Positions 18,650 to 26,872 of a stretch of DNA of 64,000 nucleotides are shown piece after piece. Position 1 is the stretch's first letter. The number at the start of each line of letters is the position of its first letter. The stretch is from an uncultured Rubrobacteraceae bacterium (GTDB lineage: Bacteria > Actinomycetota > Rubrobacteria > Rubrobacterales > Rubrobacteraceae). Below the pieces are notes generated by a model. That model was not told where the DNA came from. It made no database searches and saw only the letters and a list, made by a program, of their open reading frames with translations. The translations under genes and the position numbers were made by a program. The DNA is taken from positions 1 through 64,000 of the forward strand of contig CADCVE010000054.1 of the NCBI GenBank assembly GCA_902806065.1. Reading direction: 5' to 3'.

Positions 18650-18686
18650 AATCATAAATTGATTGATGCTAATATTACATTAGAGT
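18650..18686 (+). promoter_or_regulatory. Probable promoter with overlapping inverted repeats before the sugar porter
   Basis: An AT-rich island in GC-rich sequence. TTGATT (18659-18664), a 16-base gap and TAGAGT (18681-18686) resemble a housekeeping sigma promoter. It is overlaid by AATCA-TAAAT-TGATT (18650-18664) and CTAAT-ATTAC-ATTAG (18669-18683), both operator-like inverted repeats. The downstream gene is a sugar transporter, for which repressor control is common. Prediction only. Confidence 0.4.
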
Positions 18687-18734
18687 AGGCTGGTTGGATC
18701 GCGTTGCTCGGAGCGTGAGGGGAAAGGAGGAAGC

Positions 18735-20132
18735 ATGTCAGCAGGAAATGCTGTTGCGACTGGCAGTCAGCGAAGGTTCGTCAGGGTTGCCGCGACGATC
18801 ACGGCCACGGGGGGGTTGCTCTTCGGTTACGACACGGGTGTGATCTCGGGGGCCTTGTTGTTTATTCGAGGGGATTTCGTGCTCTCTACGTTCATGGAGG
18901 GCGTGGTCGTGAGCTTCTTGCTCGTTGGGGCGGTGACCGGTGCTTTGACGGGTGGGCCACTCTCCGACCGGTTTGGCCGCAGGCCGATCACACTACTGGC
19001 CGCGCTCATATTCGCCGTGGGAGCCATAGCCGCGGCCCTGTCGCCAACCGTCGGTATCCTGGTCCTCGCCCGCTTTATCCTCGGGCTCGGGGTCGGGTTG
19101 GCCTCGTTGATCGTGCCGCTTTATATAGCCGAGATAGCCCCTCCGGATAGTCGCGGGGGGTTAGTCTCTCTGAACCAGCTCATGATCACCATCGGTATCT
19201 TGCTCTCGTACATAGTAGGTGTCTTGTTTACCCCCATCGAGGGGTGGCGCTGGATGTTCGGCGTGGCGGTGATCCCGGCGGTGATCCTGGGGGTAGGGAT
19301 GTTTTTCCTGCCGGAGAGCCCACGCTGGTTGGTCAAGAACGGCAAGCTGACCAAAGCGCGCCTCGTGCTCGCCCGTAGCCGCGTCGAGTCCGAGGTGGAG
19401 ACGGAGATGCAGCAGATGGAAGAGCTGGAACGCCTGGAGCGCGAGCAACCCCAGACCGGCTACAAGGAACTGCTCACGCCCTGGATCCGTCCGGCGCTCA
19501 TTATCGGGGTCGGGCTGGCCGTCTTCCAACAGATAACCGGCATCAACACCGTTATCTACTACGCTCCGACGATCCTCGAAATCGTTGGCTTCTCGGCGGC
19601 GGGCGCCATTGCGGCCACCGCCCTTGGGGTGGGCGTGGTGAACGTAGGGTTCACGATCCTCGCCGTTCGGATCATAGACAGGGTGGGCCGGAGACCGCTG
19701 CTCATCATCGGGCTTATCGGCATGACCATCAGCCTGGCTCTCCTGGGCCTGGTCTTCTCGCTGGAGTCCACCTCGACCGCGGCTGGCCTGTTGGCTACCA
19801 TCTGCCTGGCGTTGTACATAGCCTCCTTCGCGATAAGTTTGGGTCCCGTTTTCTGGTTGATGATCTCGGAGATCTACCCCTTGAGCATCCGCGGCTCGGC
19901 CATGAGCGTCGCCGCCATCTGCAACTGGGGCTCGAACTTTATCGTCGCGCTTTTGTTCCCCGTTTTGCTGGCGGCGCTGGGAGGAGCCGGCGCGTTCTGG
20001 TTGTTCGCGGTGATAGGCGTTGTGGCATGGCTCTTCGTGTTCTTCATGGTGCCGGAGACCAAGGGGCGCAGCCTGGAGGAGATAGAAGCCGACCTGCGCG
20101 GAGCTGTAGTACCGGCCAGCCGCGTCAGGTGA
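18735..20132 (+). CDS. MFS sugar porter (sugar:H+ symporter family)
   Basis: A 465-residue integral membrane transporter of the sugar porter family (XylE/AraE/IolT relatives) with 12 predicted helices. Signatures are LLFGYDTGVISGAL in helix 1, DRFGRRP in loop 2-3, the PESPRWLVKNGK motif after helix 6, QQITGINTVIYYAP in helix 7, DRVGRRPLL in loop 8-9 and the C-terminal PETKGRSLEEIE. ATG 18735 follows GGAAAGGAGG. It probably imports the hexose, pentose or polyol handled by the surrounding enzymes; the exact sugar cannot be read from sequence. Confidence 0.95.
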   Translation: MSAGNAVATGSQRRFVRVAATITATGGLLFGYDTGVISGALLFIRGDFVLSTFMEGVVVSFLLVGAVTGALTGGPLSDRFGRRPITLLAALIFAVGAIAAALSPTVGILVLARFILGLGVGLASLIVPLYIAEIAPPDSRGGLVSLNQLMITIGILLSYIVGVLFTPIEGWRWMFGVAVIPAVILGVGMFFLPESPRWLVKNGKLTKARLVLARSRVESEVETEMQQMEELERLEREQPQTGYKELLTPWIRPALIIGVGLAVFQQITGINTVIYYAPTILEIVGFSAAGAIAATALGVGVVNVGFTILAVRIIDRVGRRPLLIIGLIGMTISLALLGLVFSLESTSTAAGLLATICLALYIASFAISLGPVFWLMISEIYPLSIRGSAMSVAAICNWGSNFIVALLFPVLLAALGGAGAFWLFAVIGVVAWLFVFFMVPETKGRSLEEIEADLRGAVVPASRVR

Positions 20133-20144
20133 TAAGGGAGAGCG

Positions 20145-20234
20145 ATGCGTTCTCGCGGCGCTACCTTCGATGTGGACGGCTTGCTCGTAGATCCGTTGAC
20201 GAGCAAGTTTGGCGCTAGGGGCCGCAACAATTGA
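20145..20234 (+). pseudogene. Short N-terminal remnant of a HAD (beta-phosphoglucomutase-like) gene
   Basis: After AAGGGAGAGCG, ATG 20145 begins MRSRGATFDVDGLLVDP and stops at TGA 20232-20234. RGATFDVDGLLVD closely matches RGAIFDVDGVLVDS of the intact HAD protein at 6816, so this is the start of a second copy whose remainder has been deleted. Twenty-nine residues cannot form a HAD fold. Confidence 0.7.
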
Positions 20235-20244
20235 TGGAGAAATA

Positions 20245-20283
20245 GGGGTAGTACGACTCCGGTCCAGGACGTCGTACTACCCC
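20245..20283. repeat. Perfect 13-bp inverted repeat upstream of zwf
   Basis: GGGGTAGTACGAC (20245-20257) and GTCGTACTACCCC (20271-20283) are exact reverse complements around a 13-base spacer. It could be a regulator operator for the zwf gene starting at 20341 or an RNA hairpin ending transcription from the porter. No T-run follows on the + strand, which argues against a standard terminator. Confidence 0.75.
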
Positions 20284-20340
20284 GAGAAGTTACGCGTGAG
20301 ACTTACTAGACGGTCGTGTCCGGCAGGAGGAGGATTCGTT

Positions 20341-21780
20341 GTGAAGCGCATAGTGATCTTCGGGGCGACGGGGGATCTGGCGGCGCGGTACCTGATACCC
20401 GCTCTCGCGAAGCTCTACGAAACGGAACAGCTACCCTGTGGGATCAAGATAACCGGCGTGGACCGGAGAGGTTGGAAGAACGACAAGAACGGCTTCCGGC
20501 GCCTGGTTCTGGACAGTCTGGAGCGCCACGCTGGCGGTGTATCCGCTGATGCTCGCGCACGGCTGGTCGTCGAGGCCCTGGAGTACAAACAAGCCGACGT
20601 TACCGACGCCGGAAGCGTGATCGAAGCCCTGGAACCCCTGGATGAACCCATCGTAGCCTACCTGGCCCTGCCCCCAGCGGTCTTCGCCCCGACTATCGAA
20701 GCCTTGAAGAGAGCCGATCTGCCCGAGGGTAGCCGGATCGCCATTGAAAAGCCCTTCGGGGAGGACCTCGAATCGGCCGAAAATCTCAACCAGCTGTTGC
20801 ACGAGTTCCTCCCCGAGAAGTCGGTGTTCCGCGTGGACCACTTCCTGGCCTGGCAGCCGTTCCCGGCGATTATGGGACTGCGCTTCGCCAACGGCATCTT
20901 CGAACCACTGTGGGACCGCAACCATATAGAGCGCGTGGAGATCCTCTGGGAGGAGACCCTGGCGTTGGAGGGTCGGGCCGGCTACTTCGACCACGCCGGG
21001 GCCTTCAAGGACCTGCTCCAGAACCACCTCCTGCAGCTTCTATGCCTGACCGCGATGGAGGCCCCCACCGCCCTTCACCGGCGCAGCCTGCGCGACCGCA
21101 AGATCGACCTGCTGCGAGCCATCCGGCGTCTCTCCCCGGAAGAAGCGCGGAGTCAGACCGTGCGCGCCCGCTACACCGCCGGTACGATTGGAGACCGCGA
21201 CATCCCGTCATACGCCGACGAGGAGGGCGTCGACCCCGATCGCGGCACCGAGACCTTCGCAGAGGTCACGCTTGCTATAGAGAACCTGCGCTGGGCGGGG
21301 GTGCCGTTCGTACTGCGCGGTGGCAAGGCTCTCGCCGGGAACCGCGGTGAGATCGCCGTACACTTCAAGCCGGTGCCCCACCTCGCATTCCAGAAGGCAG
21401 GCGACCCTCGACCCAACGTACTCCGCCTCCGGCTGGGACCCGACCGGGTGACCCTGAACCTGAATGTAAACGGCCCCTACGACCCCTTCGACCTGGAACA
21501 AATGGAGTTGAGCGCCGACTTCGCTCCCCAGGCTTTCTTCTCCGCCTACGAGCGCATCTTCCTCGACCTGCTGGAGGGGAACACTACCTTATTCATCAGG
21601 GCCGACGAAGCCGAAGAGGCCTGGCGGGTCTCCGAGCCGATATTGGATGCCTGGGAGAAGGGATTGGTACCGCTCCTCGAATACCCCGCCGGCTCGAACG
21701 GCCCGGCTGGAGCGCTGCCGACACCGGAACCTTCCGGCCTCGTGGAGACCCAAACAACACCGGGACTGGAGCCTCGCTGA
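20341..21780 (+). CDS. zwf: Glucose-6-phosphate dehydrogenase family protein with altered substrate lysines
   Basis: A 479-residue member of the glucose-6-phosphate dehydrogenase family, whose usual role is oxidation of glucose-6-phosphate to 6-phosphogluconolactone. The Rossmann motif IFGATGDLAARYLIPAL, IEKPFGEDLESA, FEPLWDRNHIERVEI, GRAGYFDHAGA, LQNHLLQLLC and VLRGGKALAG are present. Two lysines that bind the substrate in Leuconostoc enzyme are replaced: the DLAKRK lysine (K21) is Tyr in DLAARY, and the DHYLGK lysine (K182) is Trp in DHFLAW. The catalytic His of QNH is kept. GTG 20341 follows AGGAGGAGG; the frame opens earlier at 20209. The changed pocket may mean another sugar phosphate. 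It converges with the cyclase-family gene. Confidence 0.88.
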   Translation: MKRIVIFGATGDLAARYLIPALAKLYETEQLPCGIKITGVDRRGWKNDKNGFRRLVLDSLERHAGGVSADARARLVVEALEYKQADVTDAGSVIEALEPLDEPIVAYLALPPAVFAPTIEALKRADLPEGSRIAIEKPFGEDLESAENLNQLLHEFLPEKSVFRVDHFLAWQPFPAIMGLRFANGIFEPLWDRNHIERVEILWEETLALEGRAGYFDHAGAFKDLLQNHLLQLLCLTAMEAPTALHRRSLRDRKIDLLRAIRRLSPEEARSQTVRARYTAGTIGDRDIPSYADEEGVDPDRGTETFAEVTLAIENLRWAGVPFVLRGGKALAGNRGEIAVHFKPVPHLAFQKAGDPRPNVLRLRLGPDRVTLNLNVNGPYDPFDLEQMELSADFAPQAFFSAYERIFLDLLEGNTTLFIRADEAEEAWRVSEPILDAWEKGLVPLLEYPAGSNGPAGALPTPEPSGLVETQTTPGLEPR

Positions 21781-21785
21781 TGGTG

Positions 21786-22451
21786 TTAGTCTACGCGTTG
21801 GATCTCGCGCAAGACAGCCCGGGCGGGGGCGCCGTCGCTGCCCTGTACCTTGAGCGGCAGGCAGATCAACTCGTACTCGCCCGGTCCTACCTCTGAAAGG
21901 TCGAGGCCCTCGATGACCCAGATACCGGCCCCGAGGAGCGCCTCATGCGTCTCGACGCCGTCTTTATGGAACCCGCCGACCGAGAGGTAGTCGACGCCGA
22001 CGGTCCTCACCCCGCACTCCACGAGGTAGCGGGCTGCTTCTTGCGAGACGTACACGAAGTCCTCGACGAACTCGTCGGTCTGCCAGACCCGGGACGAGTT
22101 CAGCGTCTTGAACAGGATACGCTCGCCGGGAGCGATCCCGAGCGGGCGAAGCTCGTCGGGCGTGATGGAGGTGGGGTCCTGAATCTCGACCACTCGCGCC
22201 CGCCCGATCGTGGCGTCGAGCGGCATTCGGTCCATGCCCCCTCCGCCACGTACGAAGTGGACCGGCGCGTCCATGTGCGTACCGGTGTGCGCCCCCAACG
22301 AGATCAGGGAGACGTTAGCGGTGTCGCCCCGCTCCATGTCGAGCATCCGCTCGATCCGGACGGGAGGGTTGTCCGGCCAGTGAACCATCCCGCTGCGCAA
22401 CGGAACGGAGACATCGATCCATCCTTGTGTGTCGAATCCCCCAGCAGTCAT
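21786..22451 (-). CDS. Cyclase-family (kynurenine formamidase-like) metal hydrolase
   Basis: A 221-residue protein of the cyclase/metal-dependent hydrolase family. The hallmark HTGTHMDAPVHF (residues about 54-65) supplies metal ligands, and DYLSVGGFHKDG plus ETHEALLGAGIWVIEGLDL are further conserved segments. Relatives include bacterial kynurenine formamidase, isatin hydrolase and several lactone or amide hydrolases. ATG 22451 follows GGAGAGGAGA on the minus strand. It is transcribed divergently from a KDG kinase gene and sits beside zwf, so a sugar-acid lactone is a conceivable substrate, but that is a guess; no tryptophan-degradation genes are near. Confidence 0.85.
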   Translation of the reverse strand: MTAGGFDTQGWIDVSVPLRSGMVHWPDNPPVRIERMLDMERGDTANVSLISLGAHTGTHMDAPVHFVRGGGGMDRMPLDATIGRARVVEIQDPTSITPDELRPLGIAPGERILFKTLNSSRVWQTDEFVEDFVYVSQEAARYLVECGVRTVGVDYLSVGGFHKDGVETHEALLGAGIWVIEGLDLSEVGPGEYELICLPLKVQGSDGAPARAVLREIQRVD

Positions 22452-22588
22452 ACAATCATCTCCTCTCCAAGACGAGCCTCAGTATATCCCGGCGACAGAG
22501 GGGGTACATACTGGCTGTTGCTACCGGGGATACGAGAATAGCTTATCAACCGGTCCAGAATATCTAACGAAAGAGGTCCTAAAAGAAC

Positions 22589-23542
22589 ATGAGCGCGCCT
22601 TTGCACGTGACGACCCTGGGCGAGGCTATGGTCGTGATGGACCCACTCTCCAGGGGACCTCTGAGGCAGGTCAACACGTACGAGAAGAATCTGGGTGGGG
22701 CCGAGTTGAACGTGGCCGTGGGTCTCGCGCGGCTCGGGCACCGGGCCGGATGGGCTGGGCGGCTCGGGGACGATGAGTTTGGGAGAGAGATTCTGGCCTT
22801 CATGCGGGGAGAGGAGGTGGACGTCTCCGGGGCGAGCCTGGACCCTGAGGCTCCTACCGGCCTCTACTTCAAGGAGTGGCGGGCCTTGGGCCAGTTGCGT
22901 GTCCACTACTACCGGGCGGGGTCTGCTGCGAGCCGGATGCGGTTCGAGCAACTGGATCTGGAGTACCTGCTCTCCGGGGGAGTCCTGCACCTCACCGGCA
23001 TCACGCCCGCTCTTTCAGAGAGCTGTCACGACCTTATCGAACGCCTTATCTCCGCCGCCAACGAGCGTGACGTGACGGTCTCCTTCGATCTCAACGTCCG
23101 CTGGACTCTGTTCGAAGGGCGGGATCCCCAAGAGATCCTCGCGCCCCTTGCCGCCCGTGCTGATCTGCTGTTCCTCTCGGACGACGAAGCCGAGTTGTTG
23201 TTCGGCGGGAGCGATCCCGACTCCATCACCGATGCTCGGCGAAGCATACGCGCCGAAACCGTAGTCGTTCACGGGGCTGAGGGGGCCTTTGCTGTCGGAG
23301 AGAGCGGGGTCTCCGAGAAGGCAGCCTATCCGGTAGAGGTGGTGGACACCGTAGGCGCTGGAGACGCGTTCGTCGCGGGCTTCCTGTCCGGGCGGCTGCG
23401 AGGATGGAGTGCCGGGGAGAGTCTGGATCTCGGCAACGCCTGCGGGGCGTGCGCGGTAACCGTGCCGGGGGACCTGAAGGGGCTCCCCACCTTGGAGGAG
23501 GCGCTTGCGCTGATGCGCGGCCGTCCTGGTGTCGAACGCTAA
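22589..23542 (+). CDS. kdgK: PfkB-family sugar kinase, probable 2-keto-3-deoxygluconate kinase
   Basis: A 317-residue ribokinase-fold (PfkB) kinase. Visible are LGEAMVVMDP at the start, NLGGAELNVAVGLARLG (sugar-binding GG), DLNVRWTLF and the ATP/catalytic motif VVDTVGAGDAFVAGFLSG, where the Asp is the base. Similarity of the N-terminal GEAMVVM and its place right before KDPG aldolase and a sugar-acid dehydratase indicate phosphorylation of 2-keto-3-deoxygluconate (or the galactonate epimer). ATG 22589 follows GAAAGAGG. The last 14 bases are read close to the aldolase start, with AAAGGAG lying right after the stop. Confidence 0.88.
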   Translation: MSAPLHVTTLGEAMVVMDPLSRGPLRQVNTYEKNLGGAELNVAVGLARLGHRAGWAGRLGDDEFGREILAFMRGEEVDVSGASLDPEAPTGLYFKEWRALGQLRVHYYRAGSAASRMRFEQLDLEYLLSGGVLHLTGITPALSESCHDLIERLISAANERDVTVSFDLNVRWTLFEGRDPQEILAPLAARADLLFLSDDEAELLFGGSDPDSITDARRSIRAETVVVHGAEGAFAVGESGVSEKAAYPVEVVDTVGAGDAFVAGFLSGRLRGWSAGESLDLGNACGACAVTVPGDLKGLPTLEEALALMRGRPGVER

Positions 23543-23561
23543 AGAAAGGAGAGACAGGGTG

Positions 23562-24206
23562 ATGGAACCCAACCGCTCCCTGACGAGGATCGAGGATCTG
23601 GGCCTGCTGGCCGTGGTGCGCGGGAAGTCGCGAGCGGCCGCGCTGGATGTCGTCGGCGCCCTGGTCGAAGGCGGCGTTCTTGGCATCGAAATTACCTTTA
23701 CCACCCCCGAAGCTCCCCAGGTCATACAAGACCTGCATGAGGAGTACGGCGATCACATCCTACTAGGCGCCGGCACCGTAACCACCCGCGAGCAGGTGGA
23801 GCAGGCCGTCGAAGCCGGGTCGACCTTCCTTGTAAGCCCCGGCTGCGACCCGAAGCTCTTACCCGCCATGCTCGAAACCGGGCTCCTGGTACTGCCGGGC
23901 GTCCTGACCCCCTCGGAGGTCATGCTTGCCCGCCGGATCGGCGTACCGGCATTGAAGCTCTTTCCGGGCTCCTCGGGCGGTCCGCCCTACCTCAAGGCCC
24001 TGCGCGGGCCTTTCCCCGACATCGCCTTCGTGCCCACTGGCGGCGTCTCCGTGGAGAACATCGCCGACTGGTTCGCGGTGGGCGCTCTCGCTGTCGGTGC
24101 TGGAGGCGCGCTGGCCCCGCCGTCGCTCGAAGGACGCGACCGCGGCGAGGTCGTCGAGAACGCGAGGCGGTTCACCGAGGCCGTGCGCGAGAGCCGCGTA
24201 CGGTAA
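23562..24206 (+). CDS. eda: KDPG/KHG aldolase
   Basis: A class I aldolase of about 214 residues that splits 2-keto-3-deoxy-6-phosphogluconate (or the galactonate isomer) into pyruvate and glyceraldehyde-3-phosphate. The catalytic Glu lies in GIEITFTTPEA, the phosphate region in GAGTVTTREQ, the Schiff-base Lys in VPALKLFPG and the C-terminal phosphate loop in PTGGVSVENIADW. AAAGGAGA at 23546 points to GTG 23559 or ATG 23562; an in-frame ATG at 23529 would overlap kdgK. With kdgK and the dehydratase it completes an Entner-Doudoroff-type route. Confidence 0.92.
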   Translation: MEPNRSLTRIEDLGLLAVVRGKSRAAALDVVGALVEGGVLGIEITFTTPEAPQVIQDLHEEYGDHILLGAGTVTTREQVEQAVEAGSTFLVSPGCDPKLLPAMLETGLLVLPGVLTPSEVMLARRIGVPALKLFPGSSGGPPYLKALRGPFPDIAFVPTGGVSVENIADWFAVGALAVGAGGALAPPSLEGRDRGEVVENARRFTEAVRESRVR

Positions 24207-24269
24207 GAGCAGGTATGCTTGGGAGACGACGCGAGAGAATAACAGTCAAACAGAGCCTTAGACTCGACG

Positions 24270-24331
24270 AACCGTCCAGCATGGCGGATGCGGTGCCTGT
24301 AATGCTGCATCTTTACAGACTACGGACGGTT
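24270..24331 (+). promoter_or_regulatory. Nested inverted repeats upstream of the sugar-acid dehydratase
   Basis: AACCGTCC (24270-24277) pairs with GGACGGTT (24324-24331). Inside it CTGTAA (24297-24302) pairs with TTACAG (24313-24318). The whole sits between eda and the TTG start at 24346. It could be a two-site operator or a folded 5-prime leader controlling the dehydratase. The ribosome binding site GAAGGAGC follows directly. Confidence 0.45.
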
Positions 24332-24345
24332 AGAAGGAGCAGACT

Positions 24346-25623
24346 TTGAAGATAACAGACATCAGGACGGCCGTGGTGGAGGCCAACTACGACTGGACTT
24401 TCACCAGGGTTTATACCGACGAGGAGATCACGGGCATCGGAGAGAGCTTCCTGGCCCCCGGACTCGTCAGCATCATAAACGAGCTCAAGCCTCTGCTTAT
24501 CGGGGAGGATCCCCGCAACGTGGACAAACTGTGGAGCAAGATGCGCTGGGCTGCCTCGGGGGCCGGTTCGATGGGTGGCATCGTCTACAACGCGATCTCG
24601 GGGATAGAAGCAGCCCTCTGGGACGTCGTCGGCAAGCACTACGGAGCCCCCATCCACGACTTTTTGGGTGGCAAGTATCGCGACAGGGTGCGCGTCTACG
24701 CTGACTGCCATGCTGGGGAGGCCCTCGAAGCCCTGACTCCTATCCTGCTAGAACGTCAGCCCAAGTGGGTCGAGGTGGGAGCAGGGGAGCCAGCGGGCGA
24801 CGACGCCGGGATAAACTACCCGGCTCATGGTCGAGCCCACGGAGACCCTTCGACGGAGGAGGTCTTTACACCCGAGATGTACGCTGACCGTGCCCGCGAG
24901 GTCGTAAGCGAGATGGGCTTCACCGCCCTCAAGTTCGATCTGGATGTCCCGAACCCCTACACTCAAGACACCCACTCCGGCACTTTGACCTACGCAGAGG
25001 TAAAATTCATGGCCTCTCTGGTCCAGGCCGTCCGTGAGGCTGTCGGGGATACCATAGATCTCGCGTTTGACTGCCACTGGAGATACAACGTCTCCGATGC
25101 TCTACGTCTGGCGTATGAGCTAGAGCCTTATGGTCTGATGTGGTTAGAGGATCCCGTCCCGCCCGAGAACATCGGGGCAATGCGGAGGGTCACTCAGGGA
25201 ACCAAGACGCCCATAGCCAGTGGCGAGAACTACTATTTGCGCTTTGGGTTCCGCGAGATCCTGGAGACCGGTGCTCTGGATATTATCGCGCCGGACCTCC
25301 AGAAGGTCGGCGGGTTGTTAGAGGCGCGCAAGATCGCGGACATGGCCGACACTCACTACGTCGCCGTCGCGCCCCACTGCATCGCGAGCCCCATAGGCAC
25401 CATCGCCTCCGCTCACGTCGCTACCGCTATCCCGAACTACGTCGCCCTGGAGTGGCACGGTATGAGTGTCCCGTTCTGGAACGACATGGTCACCGGGCTG
25501 GACGGGCCGGTGATCGAGGACGGCTACATAAAAGTCCCCCAGGGACCGGGACTCGGCGTGGATCTCAACGAAGAAGTTGCCCGTCAGTACGCCAAGGAAG
25601 GTGAGCCTTTCTTCGGCGAGTAG
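24346..25623 (+). CDS. Enolase-superfamily sugar-acid dehydratase (galactonate dehydratase-like)
   Basis: A 425-residue mandelate racemase/muconate lactonising-family enzyme that would dehydrate an aldonic acid to its 2-keto-3-deoxy form. Metal ligands are the Asp in LAFDCHWRYN, Glu in MWLEDPVPPEN and Glu in ASGENYYLRFG. The general base region has a His in VAPHCIASPIG, and a Lys lies in ALKFDLDVPNPY. TTG 24346 is used because GAAGGAGC precedes it and the protein starts at the usual KITDIRTAVVEANYDWT. Next to kdgK and eda it supplies the keto-deoxy acid. Galactonate, gluconate or another aldonate are possible; residues alone do not decide. Confidence 0.85.
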   Translation: MKITDIRTAVVEANYDWTFTRVYTDEEITGIGESFLAPGLVSIINELKPLLIGEDPRNVDKLWSKMRWAASGAGSMGGIVYNAISGIEAALWDVVGKHYGAPIHDFLGGKYRDRVRVYADCHAGEALEALTPILLERQPKWVEVGAGEPAGDDAGINYPAHGRAHGDPSTEEVFTPEMYADRAREVVSEMGFTALKFDLDVPNPYTQDTHSGTLTYAEVKFMASLVQAVREAVGDTIDLAFDCHWRYNVSDALRLAYELEPYGLMWLEDPVPPENIGAMRRVTQGTKTPIASGENYYLRFGFREILETGALDIIAPDLQKVGGLLEARKIADMADTHYVAVAPHCIASPIGTIASAHVATAIPNYVALEWHGMSVPFWNDMVTGLDGPVIEDGYIKVPQGPGLGVDLNEEVARQYAKEGEPFFGE

Positions 25624-25942
25624 TCGTCAACCCAGGGTGGCGCGCTGTCGTGCGCTGCTTCAGCAAAGGAGCGAGCATCAGTCTCTCCGCGACCCCCCCG
25701 AACCTGGAGAGCTGTTGCTCGCGTAGTCGACGTCAGGGGCAAGGTATGCGCTCTGGACTCGGTCCGCTCGTCTGCCCGGCCACGGTTAAAGCTGAGGTGG
25801 CTCTTCACGAAGGAGCCGGAAGGTATGGTGGCGAGATGGTTATTTTGGACGAGGGCGGACTGGGACAGGTGCAAGGTGAGCCTAAAGACCTATCTCTTGC
25901 TCGCGCTCGGCCCCTATGAGTCAGCATCCTTGCCGTAGGGAA
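25624..25942. other. Stretch without a recognisable gene
   Basis: Short open frames exist on both strands, up to 96 residues, but none has a family motif and the two strands compete. One + frame reading LKLRWLFTKEPEGMVARW looks protein-like but lacks a start. Possibly an eroded gene. Confidence 0.4.
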
Positions 25943-26377
25943 TTACCTCCGCAAGAAGGAGACGATGCTCACGCCCACGACGAGGGTATGCAAGAGTCCC
26001 AGCGCGAACTGAGCAGCTATCGTTACGCCGGCGAAGCGGGGAGATACGCTATAGGTCAGGCGCCAGGGGAGGTAGTAGGAGGCGACGAGCAAGGCTATCC
26101 CGGCCGCTACGAAGACGAGGTGCAGCGCCCGCTGGTCGCGGACGAACGTCCACAACAGGAGGTACCCCACTGTTGATATGAGCGGCCCCGCGACGCTCCC
26201 GGCGACGATGGGCGCCGGCGTGAAGGGCGCGAATCCCGACGGCACGTTGGTGAGCCGTGCGAACACGAAGCCGAGCACGAGGTTGAGCGGCACGAGCAGA
26301 CCGGCGGCGAGCACGAAGCGCCCGAGGATCTCGGGGAAGGTCAGCGAGGTTAGAGAGCTCACAAGTCTCCTGTGCAT
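25943..26377 (-). CDS. Four-helix membrane protein, DUF6069-like
   Basis: A 144-residue hydrophobic protein with four predicted membrane helices: FVLAAGLLVPLNLVLGFVF, VAGPLISTVGYLLLWTFV, LVFVAAGIALLVAS and FALGLLHTLVVGVSIVSF. The pattern matches the actinobacterial DUF6069 family, of unknown function. Start ATG 26377. It lies next to another small membrane protein gene on the same strand and ends about 320 bases from the dehydratase. No catalytic residues are apparent. Confidence 0.7.
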   Translation of the reverse strand: MHRRLVSSLTSLTFPEILGRFVLAAGLLVPLNLVLGFVFARLTNVPSGFAPFTPAPIVAGSVAGPLISTVGYLLLWTFVRDQRALHLVFVAAGIALLVASYYLPWRLTYSVSPRFAGVTIAAQFALGLLHTLVVGVSIVSFLRR

Positions 26378-26422
26378 CGGAGCGCCACAGCCGAGTCGAC
26401 TGAGTTGGCGTTCAGCCTCAAT

Positions 26423-26830
26423 TCAACCTGTGTTTGATACTTGTTGTTTGTTTCTGCGAAACAAGCCATACACAGATGGTGCGCCTGCGAAACACCACAG
26501 GGCTATTACGGGATCGGTAACGGCACATCCGAATGACGAATCCGCGGCGAATGGAACGATGAGATTCCCATAGAGGTGGTGCAGGACATCCCAGCCAGTA
26601 TGCAAAAGCCATCCAACGCCTATGAAACCATACGATCGTAGTCCTTTGTACGCACAGTAGGTGAGCACGGCGGTGAAGGCAAATTCCCATACGCCGAACC
26701 CTCCATTCAGGTACGCCGCGCCTGCTCCCGTAATAAAGATCGCGTTGAAGTTTCGTCTGCTCGGCTCTTCTAACAAGGAAGTGAGCGAAATATAGATAAA
26801 CGCGATAAGGATCGGCGCGAGTATAGTCAT
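26423..26830 (-). CDS. Small membrane protein, DUF6010-like
   Basis: A 135-residue membrane protein. It starts MTILAPILIAFIYISLTS, continues with GAGAAYLNGGFGVWEFAFT and has the conserved-looking segment GWLLHTGWDVLHHLYG, which fits the DUF6010 family. Several His and Asp residues in that helix could bind metal or heme, but no function is known. AT content is higher than in neighbouring genes, hinting at recent acquisition. It is 45 bases upstream of the DUF6069-like gene on the minus strand. Confidence 0.7.
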   Translation of the reverse strand: MTILAPILIAFIYISLTSLLEEPSRRNFNAIFITGAGAAYLNGGFGVWEFAFTAVLTYCAYKGLRSYGFIGVGWLLHTGWDVLHHLYGNLIVPFAADSSFGCAVTDPVIALWCFAGAPSVYGLFRRNKQQVSNTG

Positions 26831-26872
26831 GATGGGCTGGGCCTGGATTCCCTCAACAACATTGTTCCCCTT

